Of a DNA stretch of 64,000 nt, positions 36,384-50,029 are shown one piece after another. This DNA comes from Archangium sp. (GTDB lineage Bacteria; Myxococcota; Myxococcia; Myxococcales; Myxococcaceae). Under the pieces are notes generated by a model. The model did not search any database. It was given only the letters and a program-made list of their open reading frames with translations, and had not been told where the DNA came from. Position numbers and translations under genes: made by a program. The DNA lies in assembly GCA_030695565.1 (NCBI GenBank), contig JAUYRZ010000038.1, positions 28,470 to 92,469 on the forward strand. The letters run 5' to 3'. The first letter of the stretch is position 1. Every line of letters starts with the position of its first letter.

Positions 36384-37160
36384 AGGCACGCGGGCCCAGA
36401 CGAGCGGCTTGAAGCGGGTCAGGTTGAGGGGCGTCAACCCGAGCCGGTCGAACTCCTTCCCGTAGCGGCCGCTCTTCACCACCACCCAGCGCTTCGCGAC
36501 CCGCCGGGCTTCGGCCAGCGTCACCTCGTCGAGCGGCTCGTGTGAGGCGTAGCGGCGCAGCATGTCGAACGAGGGCGTGGACGCCTTGGGCAAGTCGAAC
36601 ATCGGGTCGAAGATCACGCAGTCGAGGCTGTGCGACTCGAGCGAACGGAGCACCTCGAGCGCCGTCCCGCGTCTCACGTCGATGGCCGCGCTGTCAGGAA
36701 AGGGCGGATCGCGTTTGAGCCCTTCACTGGCCAGGACGAAGAGAGGGAGCGAAGCCTCGACGCCGATCACCCTGCCCTTCGGCCCCACCACCTTCGCGCA
36801 GATCAACGCGTCGGAACCCAGCCCCAGCGTTCCATCGAGCACCGAGTCACCCGGCTGCAGCTCACACAGCCGCACCAAGACGTCTTCATCTTGATTGGGC
36901 TTGCCGATGCGCCGCACCCGCAGCGCCGCGGTGCCGGGGGAAAAGTAGAGCGAGCCGCTGGCGTCATGCAGCGTCCACCCGTCACCCCCGAGCACCAGGA
37001 AGGCGTCGGCCACGGTGCCGATGCGTTCACTGAGCGGAATGCCGTCGGCGCGGTCGAAAGAACAGAACGGGAGACCCCACTCCTCGGCCTTCGCCTTCGC
37101 CGCAGGGGTCTGCCGGCCTCGTTGTTTCGCGGTGACCGTCACCGCGAGCGGCACCGTCAT
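36348..37160 (-). CDS. RsmJ-like class I SAM-dependent methyltransferase
   Basis: A 270-residue protein. The SAM-binding loop is LDGTLGLGSDALICA with acidic VIGVEAS, and FDPMFDLP is the DPM(F/Y) catalytic-site motif seen in the RsmJ/DUF548 family, which methylates guanosine 1516 of 16S rRNA. The N-terminal third fits the family. The identity is a family call; the exact RNA target is inferred. The ATG at 37160 overlaps the PhnD-like stop. The last dozen residues (VPPSPCAAGRGSG) are encoded by the palindromic repeat at 36275-36383, which supplies the stop codon; so the original end was likely nearer the residues KPLVWAR. Confidence 0.78.
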   Translation of the reverse strand: MTVPLAVTVTAKQRGRQTPAAKAKAEEWGLPFCSFDRADGIPLSERIGTVADAFLVLGGDGWTLHDASGSLYFSPGTAALRVRRIGKPNQDEDVLVRLCELQPGDSVLDGTLGLGSDALICAKVVGPKGRVIGVEASLPLFVLASEGLKRDPPFPDSAAIDVRRGTALEVLRSLESHSLDCVIFDPMFDLPKASTPSFDMLRRYASHEPLDEVTLAEARRVAKRWVVVKSGRYGKEFDRLGLTPLNLTRFKPLVWARVPPSPCAAGRGSG

Positions 37161-38065
37161 TTCTTCAACTCCGCTGCCACGTTGCGCACGAGATCGTAGG
37201 CCTGGTCGTTGGCGGGCTGAAAGCCGTTCAAGCTCAAGGGCCCCAGGATCTCCCGGCCCGCGCGATCCCGGCCCGAGAGCGGCATCAACGAAGCGGTGAT
37301 GGCGTCGGCGATCTCTTTCGGGAGATCTGGCCGCACGCAATAGATGTCACGCGGCGTGCGCGGCGTCTTGGCGATCACCCGGAAGGAGAGTGGATCGATT
37401 CCTTTCGATCGCCGGAGAGCTGCGAACGACCCCTGATAGGTCGCGCCCGCATCCACCCGCCCCTCCAGCACGGCCATGAGCACCGCTTCGTGGTTGCCCA
37501 GGTACTCCGTCTTGCCGAGATCGGAAGTGAGGTCGAAGCCTTTGTCCTTGAGGAGTTTCCTCGCCATCAACGAGCCCGAGGTCGACATCGGATCGACGAA
37601 GCCGAAGCTGGCGCCCTTGAGATCTTCGATGGAGCGCCGCGGGCTGTCGTCGCGCACGAAGATGTAGCCGGAGGCCGTGGCCGAGCCGTCGGCGATCGTC
37701 TGAAGAATGCAGCGCAGCTTCATGCGGCTGCTCGCTTCGGCGTAGGCCAGCGGGCTGAGCTCGATGAGATCGAACTCACCACGCTGCAGGCGATCGATCG
37801 AGTCTCCGTAGCTGTCGCCGACGATCAGCTCGACCGGCACCGACAGCGACTTGGCCAGGTGATCGGCCATGCGTTTGTGCGAGGCGATCATGGTCTCCTC
37901 GGAGAGAAAAGGGACCAGGCCGAAGCGCAGCCTGGTGAAGCCGGAAGGTGGGGAGAACACGGCGACCGGGGCGACCACGCGGCGTGACGGCGGCGGCTGG
38001 ACCATCACGGGGTCGGTGCACGAGAGCAGCGCCAGCGTGAGGGCGAGGGAGAAACGACGTGTCAC
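37157..38065 (-). CDS. PhnD-family phosphate/phosphonate-type substrate-binding lipoprotein
   Basis: A 302-residue periplasmic binding protein. Signal SLALTLALLSC places the lipidated Cys about residue 14. The PhnD fold is seen as LRFGLVPFLSEETMIA, FDLIELSPLAYAEAS, VDPMSTSGSLMARKLLKDKG, GRVDAGATYQGSFAAL and the C-terminal RDIYCVRPDLP. No permease or ATPase genes accompany it. It is instead coupled by GTGA to a GGDEF protein upstream and by ATGA to the methyltransferase downstream, so it may serve as the ligand-sensing partner of the cyclase rather than in transport. Ligand unknown. Confidence 0.85.
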   Translation of the reverse strand: MTRRFSLALTLALLSCTDPVMVQPPPSRRVVAPVAVFSPPSGFTRLRFGLVPFLSEETMIASHKRMADHLAKSLSVPVELIVGDSYGDSIDRLQRGEFDLIELSPLAYAEASSRMKLRCILQTIADGSATASGYIFVRDDSPRRSIEDLKGASFGFVDPMSTSGSLMARKLLKDKGFDLTSDLGKTEYLGNHEAVLMAVLEGRVDAGATYQGSFAALRRSKGIDPLSFRVIAKTPRTPRDIYCVRPDLPKEIADAITASLMPLSGRDRAGREILGPLSLNGFQPANDQAYDLVRNVAAELKK

Positions 38066-39348
38066 GCGATCACCCCACGCGCGCCGATCACCCGGTTCCG
38101 CCCCTGCCTCTTGGCCACGTACATCGCCTGATCCGCCGCCGAGAGCACCTGCTCGCCGCTCTTGCCATCCTCGGGAAAAGTCCCCACCCCGATGCTGACG
38201 GTCACCTTCGCGGGCCACGGCGTCTTGCCGTCGTTGATCTTCTCCTCCACCGCGAGGCGCATGCGCTCAGCCACCTGCATCGCCTCGCTCTTGGTCGTCT
38301 CGGGGAGCAGCACCGCGAACTCTTCACCGCCGTAGCGCGCGATGAGATCGGTCTGCCGCAGATCGATGCTCAGCACCTCGGCCAGGCGGCGCAACAGCTC
38401 ATCGCCCGCCGGGTGGCCCATCGCGTCGTTCACCTTCTTGAAGAAGTCGACGTCGACCATCAGCACGCCCATCGGCCGCTTGTGGCGCTCGCAGCGCAGG
38501 AGCTCCGCCTGCAGCTGCTCCTGAAAACGGCGGTGATTGAACACCCCGGTCAGCCCATCGGTGACCGCCAGGCGCTCGAGCCGGGCGTTGGCGTCTTGCA
38601 GCTCCTTGGTTCGCTCGGTGACGGACCGTTCGAGGTTCTCGCGCTCATGCTGAAGCGCCGAGGCCATGCGGTTGATGGTGTTGGTGAGCTCACCCAGCTC
38701 AGAGCCCCGCAGCGGAGGAACCCGCGTCGAGAGGTGCCCCTCGCCCATCCGGCGCACGGCCGTCTGCAGCGTGCGCACCGGCCTCACCACCAGCCGATCG
38801 AGCCCCACGAAGAGGATCGCCCCCAGCACCAGGAACAGCAGCGCCGAGGTGATGCCCAGTCGCAGGCGGGTGCGCGCGAGCTGCGCCCCCAGCCGATCCA
38901 ACGAATACGTGGCGGTGACCGTGCCCCACCGAATGCCCGACACCGCCGGCACGGAGATGCGGAACGACTCGCCTTGCCGCTCCCAGGTGACGCCCTCGAC
39001 CTGCGTGGCGGTCTGGCTGAAGGCGTCACTGGCGATGGTGTTGAACCGCTCGGGCTCACTGTGCGCGAGCACCCGGCCTTGATCGTCGAGCACCGCGAGC
39101 TCCTTCAAGTCGCGCTCGCGCATCGACTCGGAGAGCTGAGCTATCAACGTGTCGAGCCCGCTCATGTCGTTCTGCGCGATGTTGACCGCGACGGTCACGC
39201 CGATCGACTGAAGCACCTTCTCGTTGCGCAGCCGGAAGTCCTCGACGGACTCGCGCTGCTCCCGGCGCACCTCGAGGAACGTACCGAGGGCCAACGCCAG
39301 AGCGACGATGCCCGGCACCAACAACGTCAGCTGCCCTCGGATCCCCAT
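38062..39348 (-). CDS. membrane diguanylate cyclase with periplasmic sensor and HAMP
   Basis: A 428-residue protein. TM1 is at residues 5-25, then a periplasmic sensor region (about 26-165) that looks helical with a small double-Cache-like segment (LAVLDDQGRVLAHSEPERF). TM2 is at about 166-188 and HAMP at about 190-240 (LVVRPVRTLQTAVRRMGEG). A coiled coil leads to a GGDEF domain with active site GGEEF and an RxxD inhibitory site five residues earlier (RQTD), so it should synthesise cyclic di-GMP and be feedback inhibited. The start ATG lies next to palindromes (39368-39383, 39400-39433). The gene overlaps the PhnD-like gene, making that a candidate periplasmic ligand-binding partner. Confidence 0.88.
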   Translation of the reverse strand: MGIRGQLTLLVPGIVALALALGTFLEVRREQRESVEDFRLRNEKVLQSIGVTVAVNIAQNDMSGLDTLIAQLSESMRERDLKELAVLDDQGRVLAHSEPERFNTIASDAFSQTATQVEGVTWERQGESFRISVPAVSGIRWGTVTATYSLDRLGAQLARTRLRLGITSALLFLVLGAILFVGLDRLVVRPVRTLQTAVRRMGEGHLSTRVPPLRGSELGELTNTINRMASALQHERENLERSVTERTKELQDANARLERLAVTDGLTGVFNHRRFQEQLQAELLRCERHKRPMGVLMVDVDFFKKVNDAMGHPAGDELLRRLAEVLSIDLRQTDLIARYGGEEFAVLLPETTKSEAMQVAERMRLAVEEKINDGKTPWPAKVTVSIGVGTFPEDGKSGEQVLSAADQAMYVAKRQGRNRVIGARGVIA

Positions 39349-39367
39349 CCAGGCCGCGATGTTGGCA

Positions 39368-39383
39368 CTTCCCCCGGGGGAAG
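39368..39383. repeat. perfect 16-bp palindrome upstream of the GGDEF gene
   Basis: CTTCCCCC followed directly by GGGGGAAG, 20 bp upstream of the ATG of the HAMP-GGDEF gene and within its likely leader. It could form a stem near the ribosome site or be an operator; no evidence decides between them. Confidence 0.4.
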
Positions 39384-39399
39384 CCCACGAAGGCTTTTA

Positions 39400-39433
39400 C
39401 CTCTCCCCTGGGCGCGCTGGGCGCGGGGAGAGG
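39400..39433. repeat. palindromic repeat, copy G
   Basis: CCTCTCCCC / GGGGAGAGG arms around a 16-nt loop. It lies in the 89-bp gap between two co-directional GGDEF genes. Confidence 0.65.
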
Positions 39434-39437
39434 GAGG

Positions 39438-41611
<2,174 letters not shown>

Positions 41612-41615
<4 letters not shown>

Positions 41616-41893
41616 GGAGACTCCAGGTTGAAGACGATCTCTCCACTGCGAACGAGGCCGAGGCTCTCGCGGGCCGCGCGCTCGATGGCGGCGGGCTCAC
41701 TGCGCACGCGCTGCACTTCGCGCTTGAGCCGGGCGTTGTCGGCGCTCAGCCTCGCGTTGCGATCTTCGAGCGTGTGGAGATCTCGCTTGAGCCGGGCGTA
41801 GCGGCGAAAACCGCCCTCGGCTGAAAGGGAGACCACCGCGAACAAGAACGCGATCGCCACTGCTGCCCAAACCACTTGTCGACGGCGATCCAT
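41612..41893 (-). CDS. FtsB/DivIC-like septum-formation protein
   Basis: A 93-residue bitopic membrane protein. It has a short basic cytoplasmic N terminus (MDRRRQ), one TM helix (VVWAAVAIAFLFAVVSL), then a periplasmic coiled coil (YARLKRDLHTLEDRNARLSA..) and a C-terminal segment REVQRVRSEPAAIERAARESLGLVRSGEIVF that matches the FtsB/DivIC ending. FtsB works with FtsL and FtsQ to activate septal peptidoglycan synthesis. The ATG at 41893 is chosen because it gives the normal size; the frame upstream is open but irrelevant. It overlaps the DmxA-like cyclase by ATGA, an unusual neighbour for a divisome gene. Confidence 0.85.
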
Positions 41894-42016
41894 GCGAGCC
41901 GCCAAAGTACCAGCGGCGATCGACCCGGCAAGAAAACCGCTACAGGCTGCAACGGGGCCCGAAGTCTTCGGGATCACTGGAAAAGAAGCGCCGAAAGGGC
42001 GAGCATCGTCGCGCCC

Positions 42017-43147
42017 ATGTTCGCTCCCCGCCACACTCTCTTCATCGGCCCCGGAAAGCTGCCCGATGAGCTGCGGCAGGTGCTCGCCAGGCGCGCCGGA
42101 GCCCCCCAGCCCGACATCGCCATTCAGGTGCCCCGGCTGCTGGCGATCTTCGAGAATGCCTCTGACGCCGAACGCATCGCCTCACAGGTGCAGCGCCTCA
42201 AGATCGGCGTGGCCGTGGCAGGGCCCGAGCAGCCGCCTTCCGAGGTGGGCTGGGGCATCGCTACCTCGTTCGAGTTCTTCGACAAGACGTGGCGGGTGGG
42301 CACCTCGAGCGGCGACCAGCAGGTCTTCTCGCCCGCTGAGGTCACCGCCATCACCCTGCTCGACTGGCGGCCCGATGAAGGCGCTCCCGATCGCGCCGCC
42401 CTGATCACCCTGAGAGACGCGCGGCCCCTGATGTTGCGCGCGAGCGTGCTCGACACGGTCTCGCGGCAGTCGGTGCCGATGGAGGGCATCCGCCGAATCA
42501 ACGAGTTCCTCGACGCGGCCGCGCTGGTGCTCACCCCCGAAGTGCGAATTCGCTCGCGCCGCCTGGCTGAAGCCGACTTCCGGGGCGCGGGTCTCGAGCT
42601 CACCGGCGATCTGCTGCCGCTGGTGCTCTCGGTGGTCGACGCGGTGGACACGCACCAGGGCCAGCTCCCTCAGCCGCTCCAGGGCAAGCCGCACATCCCG
42701 GTGAGCAAACCCGCTCATCAAACGGGCCTCGCCGCGCTCAGCGCGTGGATTCTGTATCTGGTGAGTTTGTCGTCGCTGGTGCTCTCGCTGGCCTACTTCA
42801 CCATCGCGATCTTCACGGGGAGCCTCCTTCCGCTGGCGATCAACGGCTGCATCGGCCTCGCGTTGGGCGCCTGGGGCACCCGCAGGTTCATGTGGAGCCG
42901 CTGGTTGGGGCGCGCCAACTGGGGCGAGAGCACGCCGATCCCCAGTTGGCCCATCGCCGCATCCGAGCCGGGGATTCAACCGCGGCCGCTCGAGCTCATC
43001 CTCGACGCGATCGCGCTGGTGGCGGTCTGTACGGGCGCGCTGGGTGAAGGCCTCGTCAGATCGATCAGCCTGTGGTCGTTGCCGTTCATCTTGCTGGCCG
43101 TGCTCACCAGCGCCGTCGCCGTCTACGAGGCCTGGCAGCGAGAATGA
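42017..43147 (+). CDS. membrane protein with large cytoplasmic N-terminal domain, unknown
   Basis: A 376-residue protein not recognised. Residues 1-240 are soluble and mixed alpha/beta (LFIGPGKLPDELRQVLA near the start); the C-terminal 130 residues contain three or four hydrophobic helices (LYLVSLSSLVLSLAYFTIAI, LPLAINGCIGLALGAW, ALVAVCTGALGE, LPFILLAVLTSAVAV). It is coupled to a patatin-like phospholipase by an ATGA overlap. The pair could act together on membrane lipids, but there is no direct sequence support for that. The start ATG is at 42017, about 120 bp from the divergent FtsB-like gene. Confidence 0.65.
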   Translation: MFAPRHTLFIGPGKLPDELRQVLARRAGAPQPDIAIQVPRLLAIFENASDAERIASQVQRLKIGVAVAGPEQPPSEVGWGIATSFEFFDKTWRVGTSSGDQQVFSPAEVTAITLLDWRPDEGAPDRAALITLRDARPLMLRASVLDTVSRQSVPMEGIRRINEFLDAAALVLTPEVRIRSRRLAEADFRGAGLELTGDLLPLVLSVVDAVDTHQGQLPQPLQGKPHIPVSKPAHQTGLAALSAWILYLVSLSSLVLSLAYFTIAIFTGSLLPLAINGCIGLALGAWGTRRFMWSRWLGRANWGESTPIPSWPIAASEPGIQPRPLELILDAIALVAVCTGALGEGLVRSISLWSLPFILLAVLTSAVAVYEAWQRE

Positions 43148-44010
43148 GCCTCATCGATCGGCTGCGAGGCCGGCGCGTGGGCGTCGTGCTGTCGGCGGGC
43201 TACTTCGGCTTCTACGGACACGCGGGCTTCGTCGACGGCCTGCTGAGCCACGGCATCACGCCCCGGGCCTGGGCCGGCACTTCCGCCGGCGGCATGATCG
43301 CCGCCTTCGCCGCCGCCGGCATCGCACCCGCGCGCATGGCAGAGCTGATTCTCCAGCAGCGCCGCGAACACTTCTGGGATCCCGACTATCTGGGCATCGC
43401 CGTCGATGCGCTGAGGCAGGGCTCGCGGCCGAGTGGTCTGCTCAAAGGCGAACGTTTCGTCGAGCTGCTGCGTCAGTTCCTGCCGGTGCAGACCTTCGAG
43501 GCGCTCGCGGTGCCCCTGCTGCTGGTGGCGACCAACCTGAGCACCCAGGCACCCGAGGTCATCCAGAGCGGCGAGCTCGCTTCGGCGGTGCACGCGACCT
43601 GTGCCTATCCGGGTCTCTTTCAAGCCGTCAGGAGACAGGAGCAGCTGCTCTGGGACGGAGGCATCGTCGACAAAGCCCCTGCCCTCGCGCTGAGCGACGC
43701 CCAGGGCTCGAAGCTCGACGTGCTGCTGGTGCATTTCCTCCCCAGCCGCGATGGCGCGAAAGAACCCACCGGTGCTTTCGCGTATCCCAGCGGCATGGCC
43801 AGCGGCTTTGCCGCGATCCGCAAAGACCACTTCCGACTGCAGCTCGCGTTGCTCGAGGCGCGGGGTCTCGAAGTGCACGTGGTCACCTCGCGGCTGCCCG
43901 GTGTCTCGCCCAGCGAAATGCACAAGGGCCCCGAAGCCGTCGCCGCGGGGCGCGCTTCGATCACCGACGCGTTGAGCCGCGCTCCCGGTCTGTGGACCGG
44001 CGAAGACTGA
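43144..44010 (+). CDS. patatin-like phospholipase
   Basis: A 288-residue serine acyl hydrolase. The nucleophile elbow is GTSAGG (Ser47), the catalytic Asp171 is in WDGGIVDKAPA (the DGG motif), and an oxyanion-hole-like region near SAGYFGFYGHAG (normally DGGGxRG, here altered). Patatins deacylate phospholipids; in bacteria they range from toxins to membrane-remodelling enzymes. There is no signal peptide, so a cytoplasmic or peripheral membrane location is likely. It overlaps the upstream membrane-protein gene. Its stop abuts the stop of the convergent CoA-binding protein gene with no gap. Confidence 0.85.
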   Translation: MSLIDRLRGRRVGVVLSAGYFGFYGHAGFVDGLLSHGITPRAWAGTSAGGMIAAFAAAGIAPARMAELILQQRREHFWDPDYLGIAVDALRQGSRPSGLLKGERFVELLRQFLPVQTFEALAVPLLLVATNLSTQAPEVIQSGELASAVHATCAYPGLFQAVRRQEQLLWDGGIVDKAPALALSDAQGSKLDVLLVHFLPSRDGAKEPTGAFAYPSGMASGFAAIRKDHFRLQLALLEARGLEVHVVTSRLPGVSPSEMHKGPEAVAAGRASITDALSRAPGLWTGED

Positions 44011-44445
44011 TCACTTCGCAGCGAACTTGCTGTGCTCGACCAGCAGGCAGCGGTCCTGCACCACGTCGATGCCCGCCTCGACCAGCTTCTTCGCCGCCTC
44101 GTCGTTGCGGATGCCCAGCTGAAACCAGACCGCCTTGGGGCGCTTGGCGATGATGTCGTCGACGTGCTGATCGATGTCCTGCGGGCGGCGGAAGACGTCG
44201 ACCAGATCGAGCTCACCGGGAATCGCGGCGATGGTGCGGAACACCGGCTGGCCGAGAATCTCAGTGACCTCGGGGTAGTACACGGGCACGGGCACCACCT
44301 CGACGCCCACTCGCTGCATGTATTGAGGCACGGAGTAGGCGGGCTGACCGCGCTGGCCTTCCGTCTTGATCCCCAGCACCGCCACCCGCTTCAGCCCGTT
44401 CACCAGGGCCGAGATGCCCGCCTCGTCTTCGATCAGTCGCGCCAT
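44011..44445 (-). CDS. CoA-binding domain protein (YccU-like)
   Basis: A 144-residue single-domain protein of the CoA_binding Rossmann family. The nucleotide loop is VAVLGIKTEGQRG, followed by VEVVPVPVYYPEV, LDLVDVFRRPQDIDQHVDDIIAKRPKAVWFQLG and the late Cys in VVQDRCLLVEH. The last two segments are typical of the family. Members bind CoA or NAD; the cellular role is undefined. It diverges from the YiiX-like gene across 36 bp, which leaves little room for both promoters, so one of them probably overlaps coding sequence. Confidence 0.88.
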   Translation of the reverse strand: MARLIEDEAGISALVNGLKRVAVLGIKTEGQRGQPAYSVPQYMQRVGVEVVPVPVYYPEVTEILGQPVFRTIAAIPGELDLVDVFRRPQDIDQHVDDIIAKRPKAVWFQLGIRNDEAAKKLVEAGIDVVQDRCLLVEHSKFAAK

Positions 44446-44481
44446 GCCCGCACTCTAGCCTCGCGGTATGGTTCGCGCTCG

Positions 44482-46038
44482 ATGACCAGCCTCCTGACCC
44501 TCGCCCTCCTGGCAGCCGCTCCCGTTGCCCCCACCCCGGTGTACGAACTCTCGAACGAGGCCTTCATCGAGACGGCGCGGCACGATCTTCAGACGCTGCA
44601 GCAGTTCGTCGCCGGCATGGGCACCGTGATGAGCGGCGTGACGAAGAACAAGGCGCTCTTCAGCACCAAACAGAAGGCGGTCTACGCGGCCGAAGACAAG
44701 CAGACCCTGCTCTCCACCTGGGGTTCGCTCTTCGCGTACTTCAGCGCCACCGAAGGCCTGCGCCAGAAGTACTGGGACTTCGTGAAGGTGCCCCCGAATG
44801 ATCCGAAACACGCCTGGGGTTTCCTGCTCACCCACACCGCGTTGACCGCGCTGCTCGCCAACGGCCTCAAGTTCGCCGAGCTGGTGATCGACAACAAGCA
44901 GCTCGAGACCATCTTCGACGAGGCGAACGACGAGTACGGCGTGCCTCAAGGCGCCTTCGCCGCGTTCAAGCTCAAGGCGATTCACGTCGCGACCTCGACG
45001 CAGCTGCTCACCGGTGACACCTACGCGGTGGCGGCCGTGCCGTACTTGAAGAGGCAGAAGGCCGCGAGCGACGCCTCGGTGACCTGGGCCGTCGGAGAGA
45101 TGAAGGCCGACTCCACCATCGCCAGGAGCTGCCTGGTGAAGAACGGCACCAAGCTCTTCCTCACCAACGCGAAGGACATCGTGGCCAACACCTCGGCCCA
45201 CGCCCTCTTCCCGGTGCAGAAGAGCTTCGCGGAGTGGGCAGGCGATACCCGCGTCGCGCGCATCGGCAAGCCGCTGGTGACGCTGGCTGACGTGGAAAAG
45301 CTGGTGCTGCCCAGCACCCGCCCGGGCGACATCATCGTCAGCCGGCAGAACTGGTTCCTCTCGAACATCGGCCTGCCGGGTTTCTGGCCACACGCCGAGC
45401 TGTTCCTGGGCACTGCGCCCGAGCTTGCAGCAGCGTTCGATGCCGACCCCGACGTGATCGCGTGGACGCGCGCCCAGCCCGAGAAGGCGGCCACGTTCAG
45501 CGAGCTGCTCCAGAAGCGCTACCCGGCGAAGTGGAAGGCGTACGCCGAAGGGGTCGACTTCCAGGGCCACGGCCCGATCCGGGTGATGGAGTCGATCTCA
45601 GAGGGCGTCAGCTTCACCGCCGTCGAGCACGCGTTCGGCGTCGACTATCTGGGCGTGATGCGCCCTCGCCTCGCGCCCGTCGACAAGGCGAAGGCCATCG
45701 AACACGCCTTCAAGTACCAGGGCCGCCCGTACGACTTCGACTTCGACTTCTTCAGCGACTCGACGATCGTGTGCTCGGAGCTCGTCTACAAGGCGTACCA
45801 GCCGGGCCTGGGCCAAAAGGGCGTCTCGCTGGAGTTGGTCGACGTGGCGGGCCGGCGCACGCTGCCGGCCAATCAGCTCGTCCGGCGCTTCGATGCGGAT
45901 CTCGAGCGGGGCTTTCCCCAGATGGATTTCGTGCTCTTCCTGGATGGCAATGAGCGCGCGGGGAAAGTGGCGCTCGCGAGTGAGGCGGCGTTCAGGGCGA
46001 CGTGGAAGCGGACCAAGTGGGACATCGCTCAGAAGTGA
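44482..46038 (+). CDS. secreted YiiX/NlpC-P60-like cysteine hydrolase
   Basis: A 518-residue protein with a signal peptide (SLLTLALLAAAPVAP). Residues about 25-270 are helical and unassigned. The C-terminal 240 residues form a permuted papain-fold domain: PGDIIVSRQNWFLSN is the entry motif, WPHAELFLG holds the catalytic His304, and DSTIVCSELVYKAY the nucleophilic Cys431, as in YiiX/YebB-like NlpC/P60 proteins. These hydrolyse amide or ester bonds in envelope lipids or peptidoglycan. Here the order is His before Cys, as expected for the permuted group. A long repeat (46047-46165) follows. Confidence 0.82.
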   Translation: MTSLLTLALLAAAPVAPTPVYELSNEAFIETARHDLQTLQQFVAGMGTVMSGVTKNKALFSTKQKAVYAAEDKQTLLSTWGSLFAYFSATEGLRQKYWDFVKVPPNDPKHAWGFLLTHTALTALLANGLKFAELVIDNKQLETIFDEANDEYGVPQGAFAAFKLKAIHVATSTQLLTGDTYAVAAVPYLKRQKAASDASVTWAVGEMKADSTIARSCLVKNGTKLFLTNAKDIVANTSAHALFPVQKSFAEWAGDTRVARIGKPLVTLADVEKLVLPSTRPGDIIVSRQNWFLSNIGLPGFWPHAELFLGTAPELAAAFDADPDVIAWTRAQPEKAATFSELLQKRYPAKWKAYAEGVDFQGHGPIRVMESISEGVSFTAVEHAFGVDYLGVMRPRLAPVDKAKAIEHAFKYQGRPYDFDFDFFSDSTIVCSELVYKAYQPGLGQKGVSLELVDVAGRRTLPANQLVRRFDADLERGFPQMDFVLFLDGNERAGKVALASEAAFRATWKRTKWDIAQK

Positions 46039-46046
46039 GGTTTTAA

Positions 46047-46165
46047 CCTCTCCCTGCGACGCGTGCGACGCGGGGAGAGGTCGGCCGTAGGCCGGGTGAG
46101 GGGCCCACCTGCGCGCTCCGAAGGCCCCTCACCCCAACCCTCTCCCCGCTGGCGCAGGGAGAGGG
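46047..46165. repeat. bipartite palindromic repeat, long copy F
   Basis: About 119 bp, the same bipartite architecture as the element at 36275-36383, with a small local duplication (GACGCGTGCGACGCG) in the left hairpin. It separates two convergent genes. Confidence 0.82.
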
Positions 46166-46173
46166 AGTTCAGG

Positions 46174-48318
<2,145 letters not shown>

Positions 48319-48365
48319 TCTACCGTGCGCGTGGTTTCGGTCAGGACTTTGCCTTTCGAGTTGTG

Positions 48366-48371
48366 TATAGA
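48366..48371 (+). promoter_or_regulatory. weak -10-like element upstream of tRNA-Arg
   Basis: TATAGA lies 30 bases before the mature tRNA 5' end, a reasonable distance for a tRNA promoter -10. The -35 region at the right spacing does not resemble TTGACA, so this is tentative. Confidence 0.3.
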
Positions 48372-48401
48372 AGCGCGCGCCTCACCGACGTGTCGTCGCA
48401 A

Positions 48402-48475
48402 GGTCTCGTAGCTCAGCTGGATAGAGTACTGGCCTCCGAAGCCAGGGGTCGTGGGTTCGAATCCCGCCGGGACCG
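48402..48475 (+). tRNA. tRNA-Arg, anticodon CCG
   Basis: A complete cloverleaf. The acceptor stem GGTCTCG pairs with CGGGACC (one G:U). The D arm is GCTC..GAGT with loop AGCTGGATA, containing the A20-type Arg identity base. The anticodon stem CTGGC/GCCAG carries loop CTCCGAA, so the anticodon is CCG (48436-48438), reading CGG. The T arm is GTGGG TTCGAAT CCCGC. The discriminator is G and CCA is not encoded, so it is added post-transcriptionally. A strong intrinsic terminator follows 7 bp later. Confidence 0.95.
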
Positions 48476-48481
48476 CATCAA

Positions 48482-48520
48482 GCCGCCGCCTCCCCTCGTG
48501 GGTGGCGGCGGTTTTCTTTT
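48482..48520 (+). terminator. intrinsic terminator after tRNA-Arg
   Basis: CCGCCGCC at 48483-48490 pairs with GGCGGCGG at 48504-48511, with inner CCC/GGG pairing in the loop, followed by TTTTCTTTT. It is the only textbook Rho-independent terminator in the window. Confidence 0.9.
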
Positions 48521-48635
48521 GCGAATCCGGGAGGTTCCGGCGCATCGCGTCACAGGATTCCATTTGACTCGCGATGTGCTCGGCCGTCATGAGAGCGCCC
48601 GTTTCCAAGCTTTTTCCACCCCCAGGGAGCTCCCC

Positions 48636-49790
<1,155 letters not shown>

Positions 49791-50029
49791 CGTTTTGACA
49801 CGGCCTCGCTGCGCAGCGTTGTCAGCTGCGCCGCGGGCTGCTCAGTCGGGCAGGTCGAATTCCCTGTCATTTGACTGGGTTGAAGTCTCTGAGCAATCGG
49901 CACGCGGCGTGCTCGTGTGGAGTCCCGATGGTGGCGAGCAGGCCTCGCCGACATTGAGGGAATCAGGGAGCCGTCGAAGTGTTGTCCCGCCCGGGTGCAC
50001 GCAGCGTGGCTGCGAAAGGGAGTCTTCAG

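Noticed and set aside
48402..48520. tRNA-Arg as an integration site for a mobile element
   Set aside because: No integrase, no direct repeat of the tRNA 3' end, and housekeeping genes on both sides.
48363..48635. Extended N terminus of alanine dehydrogenase reading through the tRNA
   Set aside because: The frame crosses a complete tRNA and an intrinsic terminator; GTG 48636 with GGGAG gives the family N terminus.
49871..49899. TTGACT-N17-CAATCG as promoter of the sigma factor gene
   Set aside because: The -10 does not resemble a known consensus, and an ECF-type promoter might be expected instead.
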